From Acetitomaculum ruminis DSM 5522 (GTDB lineage: Bacteria > Bacillota > Clostridia > Lachnospirales > Lachnospiraceae), in contig NZ_FOJY01000010.1 of assembly GCF_900112085.1 (NCBI RefSeq), forward strand, positions 1 to 64,000: a DNA stretch of 64,000 bases, read 5' to 3'. Of this stretch, positions 43,395 through 52,281 are shown in pieces (the first letter of the stretch is position 1; each line of letters starts with the position of its first letter). The position numbers and the translations under genes were made by a program. The notes under the pieces are model-generated. The model did not search any database. It saw only the letters and a list, made by a program, of their open reading frames with translations, and was not told where the DNA came from.

Positions 43395-44087
43395 ATTTTA
43401 AAGAACATTTTATTCCCCAAAACCTGTACCATGTGTGGAAAAGTTTTGGAAAATGAACTTTATGTGTGTAAAAACTGCAAAAGAGAAATTGAATATGTTG
43501 AAGAACCGGTTTGCAAAAAATGCGGTAAACAATTAATTTCTTCAGATGAAGAGTATTGTAGTGATTGTAAAAAATATAATCACGAATTTATTCAGCAAAA
43601 GGCTGTTTTTACCTATAAGGGGGCCGTCAGAGAATCAATATATAAATATAAGTATAAAAATCAGAGATTTTTTGCCGATTTCTATATATATGAAGTAATG
43701 AATTTGTATGGCAGGTGGATAGAAAGCTTAAGGGTAGATGTTATTATACCTATCCCTGTTCATGAAGACAGACGAAGAAAACGAGGTTTTAACCAGACAG
43801 AAAAAATCGCTTTTGGGCTGGGAAAGAAACTGTCGATTCCTGTCAGAAATGACTTACTGTTCAGAAATAAAAAAACTATTGCTCAAAAAGAGTTAAATTA
43901 TCTGGAACGCAGAAAAAATATGAAATCAGCATTTGAGGTATATGATGAAGCATGTTATTATACCAGGGTACTTTTGCTAGATGACATATACACTACCGGT
44001 GCAACTATGGATGAAGCATCCCAGGCACTAAAAAAATTTGGAATAAAGAAGATATTTTGTTTATCAATCTGTATTGGTAACATATAA
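43395..44087 (+). CDS. comF: ComF-family phosphoribosyltransferase-like protein, ATT start proposed
   Basis: The first ATG (43431) would remove the first zinc-binding Cys. Reading back in frame gives ILKNILFPKTCTMCGK, the usual ComF start (LFP..C..CG), and no ATG, GTG or TTG is available before the stop at 43377. ATT at 43395 has AAAGGAAG about 7 bases upstream, so I propose an ATT start (231 codons). The zinc module is CTMCG...CKNC...CKKCG...CSDC. The phosphoribosyltransferase loop is VLLLDDIYTTGATMDEAS near the C-terminus. ComF(C) is needed for DNA uptake in competent Firmicutes. Followed directly by the yvyF-like gene, as in B. subtilis comFC-yvyF-flgM. Confidence 0.85.
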   Translation: MLKNILFPKTCTMCGKVLENELYVCKNCKREIEYVEEPVCKKCGKQLISSDEEYCSDCKKYNHEFIQQKAVFTYKGAVRESIYKYKYKNQRFFADFYIYEVMNLYGRWIESLRVDVIIPIPVHEDRRRKRGFNQTEKIAFGLGKKLSIPVRNDLLFRNKKTIAQKELNYLERRKNMKSAFEVYDEACYYTRVLLLDDIYTTGATMDEASQALKKFGIKKIFCLSICIGNI

Positions 44088-44103
44088 AATGGAGGTAACT
44101 ATT

Positions 44104-44514
44104 ATGGAAGTAAAAAATTGTAAAACCTGTGGAAAATTATTTAACTATGTAAGTGGTCCGAGATTATGCCCGGCCTGCATTAAACAATTAGAAGATAAAT
44201 TTCACGAAGTAAGAGATTACATTAGGAAGAAACCTAAATCCGAATTGGCAGTAATCGCAGAAGAATGTGATGTATCTGTAAACCAGATTAAGCAGTGGGT
44301 CAGAGAAGAAAGATTATCCTTTGATAAAGATTCGCCGGTTGCTTTGGAATGTGAAAACTGTGGTGCTAAGATTCTTACAGGAAGATATTGTAAAAACTGT
44401 AAGGATGAAATGAAAAATGGTCTTAATGCTGCAATTGCAAAACCGGATGCACCAAAGAAGGACAGAAAGAAGATGACATCTACAAGAGATGCCATGAGAT
44501 TCTTAAATAGATAA
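44104..44514 (+). CDS. Flagellar-operon protein, YvyF/TIGR03826-like
   Basis: 136 residues from ATG 44104, with TGGAGGTAACT upstream; an in-frame earlier start at 44074 overlaps comF and is unlikely. Zinc-ribbon-like Cys pairs are at both ends (NCKTCGKLF...CPACIK; CENCGA...CKNCKDE). A central segment LAVIAEECDVSVNQIKQWVR resembles a MerR/HTH-like helix pair, as in YvyF proteins. The role is thought to be flagellar regulation. Normally flgM follows; here no flgM is present, and a hairpin and gap follow instead. Confidence 0.8.
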   Translation: MEVKNCKTCGKLFNYVSGPRLCPACIKQLEDKFHEVRDYIRKKPKSELAVIAEECDVSVNQIKQWVREERLSFDKDSPVALECENCGAKILTGRYCKNCKDEMKNGLNAAIAKPDAPKKDRKKMTSTRDAMRFLNR

Positions 44515-44545
44515 AAATTCATTTTTCTTTATAAAAATGATTAAA

Positions 44546-44610
44546 AATATAAGCTACAGCTGTAAATAGATGATATAATATTTATGGTTGTGGCTTATAT
44601 TACTTTTATT
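44546..44610 (+). terminator. Candidate terminator after yvyF-like gene
   Basis: AATATAAGCTACAGC (44546-44560) pairs with GTTGTGGCTTATATT (44587-44601), with two wobble pairs and a 26-nt loop. ACTTTTATTT follows. TATAAT boxes at 44627 and 44632 may promote the next gene. Confidence 0.5.
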
Positions 44611-44690
44611 TAACTTATTGTTATGATATAATATAATCCAAATGATTAAATATTAATGTACTTAAAAAAGTGCATCTTACGGAGGGTGTA

Positions 44691-45086
44691 ATGATAAACA
44701 AAAACAAGGTGAGACTTATGGTTTCCATGGAGGCTATTGAACAAAACAAAGAAGGAAAAGAAAGTCTTGCTGTTTGTGAATACAGGCGAAGAGATTATAT
44801 AGGATTGAACATGATATTTACCTTCATTTTTTCTGTTTTTGCCTTTGGCATTGCGCTTCTTCTATTTTTCCTTTGTAAAATGGAGTATATATTTGATAAT
44901 TTTGATATATCCCTTATAACAGGAGGCGGTATAGCTGTTATTATGCTCTATTTTCTGTTTCTTATTGTTTGTGAGATTGTAACTTACAAAATTGCATCTG
45001 ACAGATATCAGGAAGCTACAAGAATGTCATCAAGATATCAAAAATGTCTGAAAAAACTTGCTGACAGCTATAAAGCAAAGGAATAG
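44691..45086 (+). CDS. Small two-pass membrane protein, function unknown
   Basis: 131 residues from ATG 44691, with ACGGAGGGTGT upstream. Soluble basic N-terminus (about 1-36), two membrane segments (about 41-65 and 75-98) and a basic cytoplasmic tail (YQEATRMSSRYQKCLKKLAD). I do not recognise it. It is the first gene of a long plus-strand run leading into cdaA, so it may be co-expressed with c-di-AMP synthesis. Confidence 0.65.
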   Translation: MINKNKVRLMVSMEAIEQNKEGKESLAVCEYRRRDYIGLNMIFTFIFSVFAFGIALLLFFLCKMEYIFDNFDISLITGGGIAVIMLYFLFLIVCEIVTYKIASDRYQEATRMSSRYQKCLKKLADSYKAKE

Positions 45087-45136
45087 TTGTAGTCTGGAAA
45101 TGACTAACACAAATTATTCGAATGGAGGGGCGTTTA

Positions 45137-46153
45137 TTGGAATCAAGCTTGATTTTTAAGACATACGTCAATGATTTTTATGCCAAGTACAAATTTATTT
45201 TAGTGCCGATTTTTAAATTTATACTTACATTTGCGGCATTAATGCTTATTAATATGAATCTTGGATATTTTGAAAAGGTAAATAATATAATAGTGGCACT
45301 GTTTTTTGCATTTATTTGCGCTTTTCTTCCCCAGGATTTCATGGCTTTAACTCTTTACGGACTGGTTATAGTAAACCTTATCGCTTTTTCAAAGGAGATT
45401 GCCATTGTTCCGGCTCTTTTAATACTTTTATTATGGTTAGTATGTGCAAGATTTAACAGAAAAGAGCTCTATGTGGCAGTTTTAACCGTTGTACTTATGA
45501 ATATAAAGATAGGAATGGCGGTACCTGTAATAATGGGACTTTTAGGCAGTAGTCTAAGCATTCTTCCGGTAGGGAGCGGAGTGATAATTTATTATGTTTT
45601 AAATTACATTTCTAAAAATGCCACCACTATCCAGAATGTTCATGATGACTCAATGATTGAAAAGATAGGTTATATCGCTAACCAGATTTTTGAAAATAAG
45701 ACAATGCTTGTAATGATGATAACTTTTGTGTTATGCACACTTATTGTATATCTTATCAGGAAAAGCTTTCTTGACAATGCATGGACCATAGCCATAGTTG
45801 CAGGTATTCTTGTTCTTTTAATAGGCCCTTTACTTGGAGGGGTACTGGTAAATGTTGACATAGATATTGTATCTCTTGCCATAGGCAATATTTCAGCATT
45901 GATTTTAGGATTTGCGGTTTTATTTTTTAATTATTCGGGAGACTATTCTAGAGTTGAGCATGTAGAATTTGAAGATGACAATTACTACTATTATGTAAAA
46001 GCAGTTTCAAAGAAGAAACTTGCAGCTCCTGATAAGAAAGTAAAAACCATTAATTCCAGGGAAAAATCTGCGGGAGAAATAGCAGATTTCGATGAAAACA
46101 AAGAGTACGAAGAAATTATCAGACAGGCAATGGATGAACATTATAAAAATTAA
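45137..46153 (+). CDS. Polytopic membrane protein upstream of cdaA
   Basis: 338 residues starting at TTG 45137, which has GGAGGGGCG upstream; the in-frame ATG 45122 has none. About eight to nine membrane segments (about 20-320), then a basic and acidic cytoplasmic tail (KKKLAAPDKKVKT). No known motif is visible. Position 14 bp before cdaA suggests a conserved partner of c-di-AMP synthesis in this lineage, but that is inference. Confidence 0.65.
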   Translation: MESSLIFKTYVNDFYAKYKFILVPIFKFILTFAALMLINMNLGYFEKVNNIIVALFFAFICAFLPQDFMALTLYGLVIVNLIAFSKEIAIVPALLILLLWLVCARFNRKELYVAVLTVVLMNIKIGMAVPVIMGLLGSSLSILPVGSGVIIYYVLNYISKNATTIQNVHDDSMIEKIGYIANQIFENKTMLVMMITFVLCTLIVYLIRKSFLDNAWTIAIVAGILVLLIGPLLGGVLVNVDIDIVSLAIGNISALILGFAVLFFNYSGDYSRVEHVEFEDDNYYYYVKAVSKKKLAAPDKKVKTINSREKSAGEIADFDENKEYEEIIRQAMDEHYKN

Positions 46154-46167
46154 AAGGAAGGAAATAA

Positions 46168-47058
46168 ATGGGGAATCTCGAAAACCTTATAATGCGTGTA
46201 GGCAACCTGCTTGCACTTCCAAAGGTAACAGTTACAGACGTAATTGAAATATTGATTATATCATTTCTTTTATATCAGGTTCTTCTTTTTGTAAAAAAAA
46301 CCAGAGCATGGAATCTTTTAAAGGGAATTGGAGTTGTAGTTGTATTTATTTCTATTGCAGCTTTATTTAAGATGGAGACCATTCTATGGCTGGGGGAAAA
46401 GACCTTAAATGTAGGTATTATAGCTATAGTGGTGGTTTTTCAGCCAGAGTTAAGACAGGCCCTTGAAAGATTGGGAAGGAAAAATTTTATTACCTCTATT
46501 TTTAACATAGATACTATTAAACTGGGAGAAAAAAGATTTTCTGACAAGACAAAAAATGAGATAGCAAAGGCAGTTTTTGAAATGGCCAAAGTTAAAACAG
46601 GTGCCTTGATAGTTGTCGAAAAGGATACACAGCTAGATGAATTCGTTAGAACCGGAATAGAAATTGATTCAGCCATATCAAGCCAGTTATTGCTTAATAT
46701 CTTTGAGCATAATACACCTTTACATGACGGAGCCATTATAGTCAGAGAAGACAGAATTGTTTCTGCTACCTGTTATCTGCCTTTGTCAGACAATCTTGAA
46801 ATCAGCAAGTCACTGGGAACAAGACATAGGGCAGCTTTAGGAGTCAGCGAAGTCAGCGATTCCATAACGATTGTGGTTTCAGAAGAGACCGGTATGGTTT
46901 CCATAGCAGAAGACGGGATTTTATATGGAAAAATTGACATGGAATCATTAAAAGCTAAGCTTTCAAGCTTTCAAAGCAGAGTAGTTGATGAAAATAGAAG
47001 AAAAAAGCGTATGATATTGAAAGGAAGGTCATGGAATGCTGAAAAAACTGACAAATAA
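46168..47058 (+). CDS. cdaA: Diadenylate cyclase CdaA (c-di-AMP synthase)
   Basis: 296 residues. Three membrane segments in the first ~90 residues precede the DisA_N domain. The catalytic DGA motif is Asp187-Gly-Ala (PLHDGAIIV) and the RHR motif is Arg219-His-Arg (GTRHRAALG). It makes c-di-AMP from two ATP at the membrane. The 3' end overlaps the ybbR-type gene by 23 bp, the standard cdaA-cdaR pair. A GlmM gene, the usual third partner, is not present here. AAAAGGAAGG precedes ATG 46168. Confidence 0.95.
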   Translation: MGNLENLIMRVGNLLALPKVTVTDVIEILIISFLLYQVLLFVKKTRAWNLLKGIGVVVVFISIAALFKMETILWLGEKTLNVGIIAIVVVFQPELRQALERLGRKNFITSIFNIDTIKLGEKRFSDKTKNEIAKAVFEMAKVKTGALIVVEKDTQLDEFVRTGIEIDSAISSQLLLNIFEHNTPLHDGAIIVREDRIVSATCYLPLSDNLEISKSLGTRHRAALGVSEVSDSITIVVSEETGMVSIAEDGILYGKIDMESLKAKLSSFQSRVVDENRRKKRMILKGRSWNAEKTDK

Positions 47059-48379
47059 CATAGGCTTAAAAATATTATCAGTTGCATCTGCTATACTTCT
47101 TTGGCTTATTGTATTAAATTTAAACGATCCCGTTTCTACAAGAACCTTTGCAAATATTCCTGTAGAGATTTTAAACAGTGAAACCATTACGGAAAATGGT
47201 GAAGTATATGAAGTACTTGATGAAAGTAATTATGTAACTATTGTGGTAAAGGCTAAAAGGAGCGTATTGGATTCTCTTTCCTATAGTGATTTTTATGCCA
47301 GTGCGGATATGAGCGAGATAAATCTTTCATTGAATATCGTTCCCATTAATGTCACGGCCACCAGATATGCCAAGCAGATATCAGAAATTACGCAAAAAAC
47401 CAATAATCTCAAAGTAAATATAGAAGAACTGGAAAAAAAGCAGTTTCCTGTTAATACTAATGTAGTAGGAACTGTAGAAACAGGATATGGAGTTGGTGAT
47501 ATTACCCTTTCTCCTAATACCCTGACGGTATCAGGTGCAGAATCAGTTGTAGATACCATATCAAAAGTTGTTATTGACATTGAAGTAAGTGGAGCTTCCT
47601 CAAGTCTTGATTATCAGCTTACACCTTATGCATTAGATGCCGCAGGAAATCAGATTAACAGTGAAAATATAAGTTTTGATGTTTCCACAGTACATACCTT
47701 GGTGGAAATACTGGAAAATAAAAAGGTGAAAATATCATATACACCTTCTTCCAATATATTAGACGGATATGAAGTCGGTGATGTTACACTGGAACCAAGC
47801 ATGGTTGAGATAAGTGGTACGGCAGATGTTATGAAAGAACTGAAAGAGATAGTAATACCTTCCGATGCCATTGATCTTTCATCTGCCACGGATGATGTAA
47901 CCACGGTTATTGATCTTACTCAATATCTTCCTGCCGGAGCGACTATTTCAGACATGGAAAGCAGTAATGTTGCAGTTACGGTTGAGATAAAATCAAAACG
48001 AACCGCCAGAGTATCTTTGGCCACAAAAGATATCCAGTTAAAAAATTTAGACAGCTCTTTACATGCTGAATTTTCATCAGATAACATTAATGTTGTGTTA
48101 CAGATAAACAACGATGATGTTTTAGTGGTAAATTCTGATGATATTAAAGCCAGTGTGGATCTTTCTGAATTTAAAGAAGAAGGAACTTACGAGGTGGAAA
48201 TAAACTTTGAGTGTCCGGATGATATAAAAACCAGTCCCATAACCACTACCATAGTGTTATCAAAGGCAACAGAAAATTCAGACACAGAAAGCGATGATAA
48301 AACTTCCACCGAAAAAAAAGACACTACTCAAAACAGTGAAAACAAGACTGAGAGTGACAGTAAAACAAGCACTGGTTGA
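47036..48379 (+). CDS. cdaR: CdaA regulatory protein (YbbR-domain, CdaR-like)
   Basis: 447 residues. One N-terminal membrane anchor (about 8-26) is followed by about four YbbR-type beta modules outside the membrane, each with a VPV-like or FPVNTNVVGTVETGYGVGDI / ISYTPSSNILDGYEVGDVTL motif. The tail (about 415-447) is Ser/Thr/Asp/Lys-rich and probably disordered. CdaR controls CdaA activity. ATG 47036 lies inside the cdaA end, with AAAGGAAGGT upstream, giving translational coupling. Confidence 0.9.
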   Translation: MLKKLTNNIGLKILSVASAILLWLIVLNLNDPVSTRTFANIPVEILNSETITENGEVYEVLDESNYVTIVVKAKRSVLDSLSYSDFYASADMSEINLSLNIVPINVTATRYAKQISEITQKTNNLKVNIEELEKKQFPVNTNVVGTVETGYGVGDITLSPNTLTVSGAESVVDTISKVVIDIEVSGASSSLDYQLTPYALDAAGNQINSENISFDVSTVHTLVEILENKKVKISYTPSSNILDGYEVGDVTLEPSMVEISGTADVMKELKEIVIPSDAIDLSSATDDVTTVIDLTQYLPAGATISDMESSNVAVTVEIKSKRTARVSLATKDIQLKNLDSSLHAEFSSDNINVVLQINNDDVLVVNSDDIKASVDLSEFKEEGTYEVEINFECPDDIKTSPITTTIVLSKATENSDTESDDKTSTEKKDTTQNSENKTESDSKTSTG

Positions 48380-48441
48380 TAAAAGTTAATAAGAAAGTAT
48401 TTAACTGCTTATTTGGGGAAAAGCGGAAAGAGGAGAGAAAA

Positions 48442-48705
48442 ATGGTTAGTCAGAAGGTAATAGTAAAAAATCCCACAGGATTGCACTTAAGGCCGGCAGG
48501 GATGTTGTGTGAAAAATCCCAGGAATTTAAATCCAAAATTTCATTTATTCATAAAACCTATCATGCCAATGCAAAAAGTGTTTTAAGTGTATTGGGAGCT
48601 TGTGTAAAAAGCGGGGATGAGATTGAACTGGTTTGTGAAGGAGAAGATGAAGAAAAGGCTTTAGAAACCATTATAAACTTAGTTGAAAACGGATTAGGAG
48701 AATAA
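48442..48705 (+). CDS. ptsH: HPr-type phosphocarrier protein
   Basis: 87 residues from ATG 48442 (AAGAGGAGAG upstream; an earlier in-frame ATG at 48376 overlaps cdaR). His15 (PTGLHLRPAG) is the phosphorylation site from enzyme I, and Ser46 (NAKSVLSVLG) is the regulatory HprK site, both at canonical positions. HPr carries phosphate for sugar uptake and controls carbon catabolite repression. No enzyme I follows. It sits between cdaR and rfbD, an unusual neighbour, and may be the main HPr or a paralogue. Confidence 0.88.
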   Translation: MVSQKVIVKNPTGLHLRPAGMLCEKSQEFKSKISFIHKTYHANAKSVLSVLGACVKSGDEIELVCEGEDEEKALETIINLVENGLGE

Positions 48706-48707
48706 AA

Positions 48708-49556
48708 ATGGCAAAAAAATTATTTATTACAGGCTGTAACGGTCAGTTAGGAAAGGCTATCAACAACTTATATTCACAAAATACCGATTACCAGCTGGTA
48801 AATACAGATATGGGTGATCTTGATATTTCCAATATAGATGAAGTTATGGAAAGAATAAAGAGTGAAAAACCTGATGTTATTATAAATTGTGCTGCCTTTA
48901 CAGCCGTTGATGCCTGTGAAACAGAAATAGATGCAGCTTATAAGGCAAATGCTTTGGGCCCTAGAAATTTAAGCATTGCTGCTACTGAGGTTGATGCAAA
49001 ACTTATGCATGTTTCAACGGATTATGTTTTTGATGGAAAATTAAGAAGTAATCCCTATACAGAATTTGACCAGGTAAATCCTCAGGGAATGTATGGAAAA
49101 ACCAAGCTTGCAGGGGAGAATTTTGTAAAAGAATTTGCAAAAAAACATTTTATAGTCAGAACCGCATGGCTTTATGGAGATGGAAAAAACTTTGTAAAAA
49201 CCATGCTTAAGCTTAGTGAAAGCCATGATGAAGTAAGTGTAGTATGTGACCAGACAGGTTCACCTACCAGTGCTAAAGAACTGGCTCTTTCAATAGCAGC
49301 CCTTATTGACACGGATAATTATGGAACATTTCATGGTACCTGTGAAGGAAGCTGTAACTGGGCAGAATTTACACAAGAAATATTTAGATTAAAATCAAAA
49401 AATACAAAAGTTAATCATATAACCTCAGACCAATACCCATCACCGGTAAAGCGTCCGGAGTATTCAGTTTTGGAAAATTATATGTTTAAACTTACAACCA
49501 ATCACACCTATGCACATTGGAAAGATGCAATAAAAGAGTATTTAGAGGAAAATTAG
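48708..49556 (+). CDS. rfbD: dTDP-4-dehydrorhamnose reductase
   Basis: 282 residues. Rossmann start FITGCNGQLGKAI (Gly-x-x-Gly-x-x-Gly), the catalytic STDYVFDG (103-110) and Tyr129-x-x-x-Lys133 (YGKTK), and a C-terminal RPEYSVL substrate region. It makes dTDP-L-rhamnose for cell-wall polysaccharide. rfbA, rfbB and rfbC are not in the window. ATG 48708 follows the HPr stop by 2 bases. It leads the glycosyltransferase cluster. Confidence 0.95.
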   Translation: MAKKLFITGCNGQLGKAINNLYSQNTDYQLVNTDMGDLDISNIDEVMERIKSEKPDVIINCAAFTAVDACETEIDAAYKANALGPRNLSIAATEVDAKLMHVSTDYVFDGKLRSNPYTEFDQVNPQGMYGKTKLAGENFVKEFAKKHFIVRTAWLYGDGKNFVKTMLKLSESHDEVSVVCDQTGSPTSAKELALSIAALIDTDNYGTFHGTCEGSCNWAEFTQEIFRLKSKNTKVNHITSDQYPSPVKRPEYSVLENYMFKLTTNHTYAHWKDAIKEYLEEN

Positions 49557-49557
49557 T

Positions 49558-51216
49558 ATGGAATTTACCAGATATCTTAAATATCTTTCTTACGATAAAA
49601 TCTGGAAGGCCATGAGATATTACAGATTTTATGGCACTACAGAGTTTGTAAGGATGTTTCGTGATAAATTTGAAAACAGTATTCCCTTAGATTACGAAAA
49701 GTGGTACAAAAAAAATAGAAAAAAAAGAGAGAAAATAGAAGTTTCTGAAAGCATAGCTTTTAATATTCTCATAAAAAATGATTATAAATATAAAGAGGAA
49801 CTGTTGGATACAACAGTTTCCTCTATTCTTAGGCAAAGATATAAAAACTTTGATATTTTGTATGCAGATGATGATGATTTAAAGAAAAAAATAAAGGGTC
49901 AGTATTGTCTCATTGTTGAAACCGGAGATATTTTAGGTAAAGACTTTCTTATGGAAGTGGCAGATTTTTTACAGAAAAACCCCATTAAGGCAGTTTATAC
50001 CGACAATGACCATTACAAAATCAAAGACAATAAAATGCATCATTTAAATCCCTATTTTAAAATTGCATACAGTCCTGATTTGCTAAATTGCACCAATTAT
50101 ATACAAAATTCCATTGTATTAAGAACAGATTTGTTAATGGAAATAATTGATGATTGTGGACACATACCGGAATCCTACGAATTAAATTTAAGAATATTTG
50201 AAAAAGAAGGAATGAAAGAGGTAGGACATCTTCCTAATATGATTTATCACAGTTATATCAGGTATATAGATGAAAAGGCAGAAATAAAAGCCTTAGAGGA
50301 ACATTTTAAAAGAATCGGAAAAAATGTTAATGTAAAGCCTTCTGATTATAAAGGGTTTTACAATATAAAATACGAAATAGAAGGTAATCCACTGGTATCA
50401 ATTATAATCCCTAACAAAGACCATCCGGATATGCTTGAAAAATGCCTTTCCTCCATTAGAAAGTCTACTTATGAAAATATAGAAATAATTATAGTGGAAA
50501 ACAACAGTGAGAAAAAGCAGACCTTTGATTACTATAAGAGGATTAAAGACAGAGAAAAAATAAGACTTATCAGATGGAAAAAAGCCTTTAATTATTCAGC
50601 TATTAATAATTATGCCGTCAGAAAATCAAGAGGTGAATATCTCATCTTTTTAAATAATGATGTGGAACTTATAACAAAAGACTGGATAGAAAGGCTTTTA
50701 GGTCATGCCCAAAAGGAAAAAAGCGGTGCTGTGGGAGCAAGATTATATTATCCCGATAATACCATTCAGCATGACGGAGTAATAATGACCAAAGCCGGTG
50801 TGGCAGGACATGCTTTTCAAGGTTATGAAAAAGATGAAGCTACATATTTAAACAAGGCAATATTTACTTCAAATGTAAGTGCTGTTACCGCAGCCTGTCT
50901 TATGGTATCTCGAAAAAAATTTAATGAAGTAAAAGGTTTTGAAGAAAAACTTGCAGTAGCCTTTAATGATGTGGATTTTTGTCTGAAACTTGTGAAAGCC
51001 GGATATTTCAACATCTGTGAGCCTTCTGTAGAAGGATTTCATTACGAATCAAAAACCAGGGGACTTGATATAAGTTTTAAAGACAGAAACAGATTTTTAC
51101 ATGAAACAATATTTATGGAAGACAGATGGATGGATTACATTAAGGATGGAGACCCTTATTATAATAAAAATCTTTCCTTAAAAAACTGGGATCATCGTCT
51201 TGGAGGTTATGTATGA
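49558..51216 (+). CDS. Two-part family 2 glycosyltransferase
   Basis: 552 residues. The C-terminal GT-A domain begins near 277 (PLVSIIIPNKDHPDMLEKCL) and has RGEYLIFLNNDVEL as DxD equivalent and GGVxxHxGVI-like IQHDGVIM. The N-terminal ~250 residues look like a second, weaker GT-A fold (FNILIKNDY, VSSILRQRY, YADDDD, DNDHYKIKD) that lacks a clear donor-binding motif. It may transfer sugars in rhamnose-containing polysaccharide. ATG 49558 follows rfbD by one base. The 3' end overlaps the next glycosyltransferase by 4 bp (ATGA). Confidence 0.88.
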   Translation: MEFTRYLKYLSYDKIWKAMRYYRFYGTTEFVRMFRDKFENSIPLDYEKWYKKNRKKREKIEVSESIAFNILIKNDYKYKEELLDTTVSSILRQRYKNFDILYADDDDLKKKIKGQYCLIVETGDILGKDFLMEVADFLQKNPIKAVYTDNDHYKIKDNKMHHLNPYFKIAYSPDLLNCTNYIQNSIVLRTDLLMEIIDDCGHIPESYELNLRIFEKEGMKEVGHLPNMIYHSYIRYIDEKAEIKALEEHFKRIGKNVNVKPSDYKGFYNIKYEIEGNPLVSIIIPNKDHPDMLEKCLSSIRKSTYENIEIIIVENNSEKKQTFDYYKRIKDREKIRLIRWKKAFNYSAINNYAVRKSRGEYLIFLNNDVELITKDWIERLLGHAQKEKSGAVGARLYYPDNTIQHDGVIMTKAGVAGHAFQGYEKDEATYLNKAIFTSNVSAVTAACLMVSRKKFNEVKGFEEKLAVAFNDVDFCLKLVKAGYFNICEPSVEGFHYESKTRGLDISFKDRNRFLHETIFMEDRWMDYIKDGDPYYNKNLSLKNWDHRLGGYV

Positions 51217-52175
51217 CACAGGTGACAGTTGTAGTACCAAATTACAATGGAGAAAAATATATTGCTGATTGTCTGAAATCTCTTGAAAAGCAGGAGTTTA
51301 AAGAATTTCACACCATAGTAGTGGATAACGGTTCAACAGACAATAGTAGAGAAATAATAGAAAAAGAGTTTCCAAAAGTAAAGCTTTTAAAATTAAAAGA
51401 AAATTATGGCTTTGCCAGGGCTGTAAATGAAGGAATAAAAGCCTCAAAAACAAAATATGTTATATTACTTAATAACGATACAATAGTCTTTAAAAGATTT
51501 GTAAGGGAATTATTAAATGAAATAAGACGCTCAAAAAAAATATTTTCATCCCAGGCTTTAATGCTTTCCTATCAGGAAAAAGAAATAATTGATGATGCAG
51601 GAGACTATTACAACGCTTTAGGCTGGGCTTTTGCCAGAGAAAAAGGAAAAAATATTAATGAAATGAAACTTAAAAACGGTAAAAAGATATTTTCCTCTTG
51701 TGGTGGGGCAGTTATTTATAATAAAGAATTGATGGAAAAAACAGGGTATTTTGACGAAGAACATTTTTGTTATTTAGAAGATGTGGATATAGGCTATCGT
51801 GCAAAGATTTTAGGATACAAAAACACCCTTGCCTTAAAGGCAAAAGTGCTTCATGTAGGCTCAGCTAGCAGCGGCTCAAAATATAACGATTTCAAAATCA
51901 GATATTCTGTTAGAAATAATATTTATACCGCATATAAAAACATGCCTTTTTTACAATACATAATAAATATGCCCCTTTTGTTTACCGGTTATTTTATTAA
52001 GCTAATCTTTTATACAAAGCTTGGCTTTTTAAAATCATGTCTTAAGGGAACCATAGAAGGCATAGGATTATGTAAAAAAAAGAAAAAATTTCCTTTTTCT
52101 TCAAAAAATATAAAGAATTACTTAAAAATTCAATTGGAATTATATGTTAATATAATAAGAAGAATTGCAGGTTAA
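51213..52175 (+). CDS. Family 2 glycosyltransferase (rhamnosyltransferase-like)
   Basis: 320 residues. GT-A domain: VVVPNYNGEKYIADCLKSLE, VVDNGSTDNS, YVILLNNDTIV as DxD, and GYFDEEHFCYLEDVDIGYRA (ED acceptor motif). A C-terminal ~60-residue part is hydrophobic/basic (MPLLFTGYFIKLIFYTKLGF) and may contact the membrane. It resembles WbbL/RfbF rhamnosyltransferases. Overlaps the previous gene by 4 bp, with GGAGGTTATGT as ribosome site. Confidence 0.9.
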   Translation: MTQVTVVVPNYNGEKYIADCLKSLEKQEFKEFHTIVVDNGSTDNSREIIEKEFPKVKLLKLKENYGFARAVNEGIKASKTKYVILLNNDTIVFKRFVRELLNEIRRSKKIFSSQALMLSYQEKEIIDDAGDYYNALGWAFAREKGKNINEMKLKNGKKIFSSCGGAVIYNKELMEKTGYFDEEHFCYLEDVDIGYRAKILGYKNTLALKAKVLHVGSASSGSKYNDFKIRYSVRNNIYTAYKNMPFLQYIINMPLLFTGYFIKLIFYTKLGFLKSCLKGTIEGIGLCKKKKKFPFSSKNIKNYLKIQLELYVNIIRRIAG

Positions 52176-52281
52176 TTGATTATTTTAAATATGCTTTTTG
52201 TTGCCAATTAAACATTTCTATAGTATTATAAAAATGTTTATGAAAAATAGGAAACTAGTAAGGGTTAAATAGGGTGGAATT

